Source of the DNA: Leptolyngbyaceae cyanobacterium CSSed165cm_216
GTDB lineage: Bacteria; Cyanobacteriota; Cyanobacteriia; Phormidesmidales; Phormidesmidaceae
NCBI GenBank assembly: GCA_007135385.1
Contig: SLIY01000100.1
Span: 1-8,224 of the forward strand
DNA length: 8,224 nucleotides
Direction: 5' to 3'
Position numbers and translations under genes: made by a program. Positions within the stretch are counted from its first letter, which is position 1. Each line of letters begins with the position of its first letter. This document shows, piece by piece, positions 5,589 to 8,224 of the stretch. The notes below the pieces were generated by a model. That model was not told the origin of the DNA. It was given only the letters and a program-made list of their open reading frames with translations, and did no database searches.

Positions 5589-6392
5589 CTAGTGAGGCCA
5601 GATGGTACGGCTAGGACGGCAATGTTGAAATGTTTCATGCCAATCGACGACACGACCAATCACTGCGATCGCAGGGGCTTCAAATCCAGTGGCAGCGACC
5701 TGCTCCACAATTGTCCCTAGGGTGCCGATCAACGTTTCTTGTTGGGGATGGGTGCCCCAGCGAATCAGCGCAACGGGGGTCTCGGGCCTGAGTTCAGCCT
5801 TCAGCAACTCCCTAGTGATCGGCCCCAGGTTGCGGATGCCCATGTATATCACCAGGGTCTCAGACCCGTGAGCAAGGGCTTGCCAGTTTACCCGGGGGCG
5901 ATATTTTCCGGCCGCTTCGTGGCCGGTGACGAAGGTAACCGACGAACTTTGATCTCGGTGAGTAATGGGGATGCCGGCATAGGCCGGTACCGCCACCCCG
6001 GCGGTAATGCCCGGAACCACTTCCACCTCAATCCCGGCTGCCATTAGGGCGGCCATTTCTTCTCCACCCCGACCAAAGACAAATGGATCGCCCCCTTTGA
6101 GCCTGACGATCACCGCCTGCCCTTTGGCTTTTTCCATAATCAAATTATTAATGTCGGGCTGCAACATGGAATGGTGGCCGCGGCGCTTGCCGGCGTTGAT
6201 CACCTCCGCCTGGGGGTTAATCATGCCGAGGATGGGGGCACTCACCAGAGCATCATGAATGACTACGTCAGCACATTCCAACAGCCCTTTGCCTTTGAGG
6301 GTAAATAGGCCAGGGTCCCCAGGGCCAGCACCCACGAGATAGACCTTGCCATAGGTAATGTCCCCATCGGGTCGAGCGACTGTTAACACCAT
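5589..6392 (-). CDS. cobA: Uroporphyrinogen-III C-methyltransferase (SUMT)
   Basis: Uses two S-adenosylmethionine molecules to methylate uroporphyrinogen III at C-2 and C-7, giving precorrin-2, the branch point to siroheme and cobalamin; cytoplasmic. Family motifs are all present: VGAGPGDPGLFTLKG (20-34), RLKGGDPFVFGRGGEE (97-112), VVPGITA (126-132), GIPITHR (140-146), VTGHE (155-159) and YMG (183-185). At 267 residues it is the single-domain form, without the CysG dehydrogenase/ferrochelatase module, so precorrin-2 oxidation needs another gene. The start ATG at 6392 has no strong ribosome site; the upstream DNA is AT-rich. It lies 91 bases downstream of sirB on the same strand, and the two are probably cotranscribed for siroheme synthesis. 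It converges with thrC. Confidence 0.96.
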   Translation of the reverse strand: MVLTVARPDGDITYGKVYLVGAGPGDPGLFTLKGKGLLECADVVIHDALVSAPILGMINPQAEVINAGKRRGHHSMLQPDINNLIMEKAKGQAVIVRLKGGDPFVFGRGGEEMAALMAAGIEVEVVPGITAGVAVPAYAGIPITHRDQSSSVTFVTGHEAAGKYRPRVNWQALAHGSETLVIYMGIRNLGPITRELLKAELRPETPVALIRWGTHPQQETLIGTLGTIVEQVAATGFEAPAIAVIGRVVDWHETFQHCRPSRTIWPH

Positions 6393-6483
6393 AGAATGTT
6401 AAGAAAATCTGAGAACAGCACTCTAGCACATTAACAAAGGATCCAGCGATCGCCCCACAACACTTGCCCTCAAGAGACGCGCC

Positions 6484-7461
6484 TTAAGAGACGAGGGGCG
6501 TATGCAGCTGATGCCTGAACGCGACCCGTTTCATCGGCATCGCCTGGGTACCTTTGGGCTGCACCCGATGCAGCGCTAAATCAATCACTAGATTGGCCAA
6601 ATCCTGGGAAGGACCCAGGGGTGGCAACAGATGAAATCCTAGCTGGGGAAACCGCTCCGCGAGTTCTTCAGTGGCGTGGGTAATGGCATCAGTCAGGCTA
6701 CCCGTAAATAAGAAGTAGGGCAAAATGGCCAGGCGCTGCACCCCAGACTGCATTAGCTGCACCACTTGGGTTTCGAGATGGGGGGCCACAGACCAAAAAG
6801 CCGCCGATCCCCCTAGGGAGCGAGCTAACGCCTGAATCGGGGCATTACCACCAGGACGACGGCTACCATGGGCCAGCAGCAGCAGAGATTCTGTGTCTGT
6901 GGACTTGAGCCGCTGGCGCAGCAGGTTGGCCATGCCAGGATGCCCCCCCAGATGAGTGCAGATATCCAAAGTGATATCTGGAACAGCCTCTTGGGCCAGT
7001 TTCACCTGGGCTGGAATATCGTCCATCACATGGACGCCTTTCAGCAGAAACAGGGGCACAATACAGAGCTTGGTGACTCCCATGGCCCTAGCCCGGCGGC
7101 TAAAATCAATCACCTGCTGGTGCAACGGTAAGCTGGTGGCCTCTAAGCAGGCCGTACCGACCAGGGATATATTGGTTTGCTGGTGGCTGGCATCTTGGCC
7201 AGTGAGCACCTCATAGGAATGCGATCGCGCCGTAGACCGGGGACGCCTAGTCGTCAATTCCGACAGCGATGATCTAGCGTAAGTCACCATCACGCCACTG
7301 CGGGTAGGGCTATCAGCGGCTTGCACCAGGGGCGATCGCCCTTGAGGACCGGTTACCGATTGGCGAACAAACTGAGCTAAGTGCTCCAGAGCTTGCCCTG
7401 GCCTGGGATCACGGCTACCGTGGGAAACTAAAAGATACGCTGTGGAGGAGGATGCAGACAC
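6484..7461 (-). CDS. sirB: Sirohydrochlorin chelatase, two-domain CbiX/SirB type
   Basis: Inserts Fe2+ (siroheme) or Co2+ (cobalamin route) into sirohydrochlorin. The N-terminal half has SHGSRDPR (13-20, His14), VGTACLEA (101-108) and PLFLLKGVHVMDDIP (136-150, His144), the two histidines expected for metal insertion. The C-terminal half repeats the fold with LAHGSRRPGG (196-205, His198), but GVH is replaced by GSL in ILPYFLFTGSLTDAI, so it lacks the second histidine and is probably structural. Residues about 38-98 are an Arg/Ser/Thr-rich insertion between the first His motif and VGTACLE, and they encode two HIP1 sites. Length is 325 residues. The preceding gap holds TATAAT (minus strand, 7551-7556). 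It precedes cobA by 91 bases, which supports a siroheme role. Whether iron or cobalt is the physiological metal cannot be read; annotation as cbiX is the alternative. Confidence 0.92.
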   Translation of the reverse strand: MSASSSTAYLLVSHGSRDPRPGQALEHLAQFVRQSVTGPQGRSPLVQAADSPTRSGVMVTYARSSLSELTTRRPRSTARSHSYEVLTGQDASHQQTNISLVGTACLEATSLPLHQQVIDFSRRARAMGVTKLCIVPLFLLKGVHVMDDIPAQVKLAQEAVPDITLDICTHLGGHPGMANLLRQRLKSTDTESLLLLAHGSRRPGGNAPIQALARSLGGSAAFWSVAPHLETQVVQLMQSGVQRLAILPYFLFTGSLTDAITHATEELAERFPQLGFHLLPPLGPSQDLANLVIDLALHRVQPKGTQAMPMKRVAFRHQLHTPLVS

Positions 7462-7550
7462 AAGTCAAACCTGAGAATTGATGGGCAATGGAGCGAACAA
7501 AGCACCCGGGATCAGGCGTTGCCAATAGCTTGTTGATAAAAAGTAGTTAC

Positions 7551-7556
7551 ATTATA
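7551..7556 (-). promoter_or_regulatory. Likely -10 box of the sirB promoter
   Basis: The minus strand reads a perfect TATAAT here, about 90 bases upstream of the sirB start. No good TTGACA-like box lies 16-18 bases before it (the sequence there is near CCAGAC). The promoter may therefore rely on an activator, and an inverted repeat (7563-7589) covers the -35 area. It would drive sirB and probably cobA. Confidence 0.5.
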
Positions 7557-7562
7557 GGAATT

Positions 7563-7589
7563 TCATTGATGCCGTCTGGTATCCAATGA
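7563..7589. promoter_or_regulatory. Inverted repeat over the -35 region of sirB, possible operator
   Basis: TCATTG (7563-7568) and CAATGA (7584-7589) form a perfect 6-bp dyad with a 15-base spacer, extendable by AT pairs if one base is bulged. Its centre lies about 20 bases upstream of the TATAAT, where a regulator would touch RNA polymerase. A second short dyad, CCAAT-N6-ATTGG (7583-7598), overlaps it. No known regulator consensus is recognised. Confidence 0.3.
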
Positions 7590-7663
7590 CGCAATTGGCC
7601 AGAATAGCACCCACACAGCGCCCACATTAAAGCGATGGCCTAGGCATACATGCCCCGCTGACC

Positions 7664-8056
7664 TCAGCCATCGATTTGCTCTACCCGCACCGTAAAGAAC
7701 CGATCAAAAACGCCGATGGTATCGGCCTGGTAGGTGGGCAACACTCCGGCCACCGGCAACCCCAGGGTGGTGCGGTAAAGGCTAAACAGAACCAAGTTAT
7801 AGCGCTGGGTGCGATCGAGAATCATCTGTGGTGTTACCACCTGGGTAGTTTGTACTAGATCCTCACAGGATGTCCCCAGCATCGAGCCTAGGGCAGGTGG
7901 CAAATTGTCGCACAACTGATCGCTGACATACTGGGTCAGGGTGCGATAAGCGTAATCTCCATAGGCTTCGGGGCCTGGATTGGTGACGGCCATACCCCCA
8001 GCTAAACCAGCCACAACTAGCCCCGTCATGGCACATCCTAAATTAAGCTTGGCCAT
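7664..8056 (-). CDS. DUF4359-like exported or membrane-anchored protein
   Basis: A 130-residue protein. Residues 1-24 form a hydrophobic N-terminal segment, either a signal peptide or an anchor, followed by the TNP motif (25-27) and PEAYGDYAYRTLTQYV. Cys49 (DQLCDN) and Cys64 (GTSCED) could form a disulfide outside the cytoplasm. The C-terminal half, RYNLVLFSLYRTTLGLP (85-101) to GVFDRFFTVRVEQ (115-127), looks like a helix followed by beta strands. The pattern NP-x-AY-x-x-YA with two cysteines and a late FTVR strand matches what I recall of DUF4359, a family of unknown function common in cyanobacteria. GGTGAG lies five bases before the ATG at 8056, supporting the start. It is transcribed away from tRNA-His and toward sirB, 202 bases on; sirB has its own -10 box, so they are probably separate units. 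Confidence 0.8.
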   Translation of the reverse strand: MAKLNLGCAMTGLVVAGLAGGMAVTNPGPEAYGDYAYRTLTQYVSDQLCDNLPPALGSMLGTSCEDLVQTTQVVTPQMILDRTQRYNLVLFSLYRTTLGLPVAGVLPTYQADTIGVFDRFFTVRVEQIDG

Positions 8057-8104
8057 CTTAACTCACCAAAAAAACCGTTTCACTAGTTTCTCCTTGCCCA
8101 TCAA

Positions 8105-8113
8105 TGCTATATT
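8105..8113 (+). promoter_or_regulatory. Extended -10 element of the tRNA-His promoter
   Basis: TGCTATATT fits an extended -10 (TGnTATATT). It would start transcription about 9-10 bases before the tRNA. A -35 is not clear: TTGCCC at 8094-8099 is too close. An extended -10 can compensate for a poor -35. Confidence 0.4.
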
Positions 8114-8129
8114 GAAAAACACGATTATG

Positions 8130-8202
8130 GCGGGTGTAGCCAAGTGGTTAAGGCAGTGGATTGTGGTTCCACCATTCGAGGGTTCGATTCCCTTCACTCG
8201 CC
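8130..8202 (+). tRNA. tRNA-His (anticodon GTG)
   Basis: A full cloverleaf folds. The acceptor arm pairs GCGGGTG (8130-8136) with CACTCGC (8195-8201), including one G-T. The anticodon stem GTGGA/TCCAC (8156-8160, 8168-8172) closes the loop TTGTGGT, with anticodon GTG at 8163-8165. The T arm pairs GAGGG with CCCTT around TTCGATT. The base before the acceptor is G (8129), the G-1 typical of tRNA-His, and the discriminator at 8202 is C, which pairs with it. The 3' CCA is not encoded. Including G-1 the gene would start at 8129. Confidence 0.98.
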
Positions 8203-8224
8203 CTGGTTCTAGAGGTTGGCAAAA

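Noticed and set aside
5689..6258. Plus-strand frames opposite cobA
   Set aside because: cobA has every family motif on the minus strand; these are shadows.
6472..6493. Eight-base direct repeat AAGAGACG around the sirB stop codon
   Set aside because: Too short to support a mobile-element target duplication, and nothing is inserted between the copies.
7462..7663. NtcA binding site (GTA-N8-TAC) upstream of sirB
   Set aside because: I looked because siroheme serves nitrite reductase. GTA and TAC pieces occur near 7545-7580, but none has the required spacing.
7664..7700. Rho-independent terminator after the DUF4359-like gene
   Set aside because: Only a small GGCAT/ATGCC inverted repeat lies nearby, without a T run on the minus strand.
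1..8224. CRISPR arrays, complete insertion sequences, phage or defence genes
   Set aside because: No regularly spaced repeats, transposase, integrase or nuclease domain was found on either strand.

Overview
The window looks like a chromosomal segment of a cyanobacterium. Nine exact copies of the octamer GCGATCGC (the cyanobacterial HIP1 repeat) lie in 8.2 kb. The recognisable proteins are of cyanobacterial type: threonine synthase, a stand-alone uroporphyrinogen-III methyltransferase, a CbiX/SirB chelatase and a DUF4359-like protein. No transposase, phage gene or CRISPR array is visible. A filamentous or Leptolyngbya-like relative is possible, but the genus cannot be read from the sequence.

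Layout. (1) Positions 1-223 hold no complete gene. They contain a nested, RNA-like fold at 41-128 and a frame that enters from the left edge and stops at 102. (2) 224-1942 (+) encodes an exported alpha/beta hydrolase with an extra C-terminal beta-rich domain. (3) 2100-3937 is a run of three minus-strand genes: a small coiled-coil protein, a membrane-anchored proline-rich protein with a PilP/GspC-like layout, and a zinc-ribbon protein with two membrane segments. (4) 3938-4304 is a 367-base gap between divergent genes. It holds a palindrome, a 13-bp tandem repeat and a nested set of helices ahead of thrC. (5) 4305-5438 (+) is thrC. (6) 5589-7461 (-) is a sirB-cobA pair for siroheme synthesis. 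(7) 7664-8056 (-) is a DUF4359-like exported protein. (8) 8130-8202 (+) is tRNA-His(GTG).

How the genes fit together. CobA methylates uroporphyrinogen III twice to precorrin-2, and SirB puts iron (or cobalt) into sirohydrochlorin. The dehydrogenase between these steps is not in the window. Siroheme serves nitrite and sulfite reductases, and precorrin-2 also leads to cobalamin. thrC completes threonine synthesis and has no obvious link to its neighbours. The three minus-strand genes at 2100-3937 may form one transcription unit with an envelope role, but this is inference.

Most of the window is ordinary housekeeping DNA. The parts most worth a second look are the structured leader ahead of thrC (4131-4283), the RNA-like fold at the left edge, and the roughly 60-residue insertion in SirB that carries two HIP1 sites.
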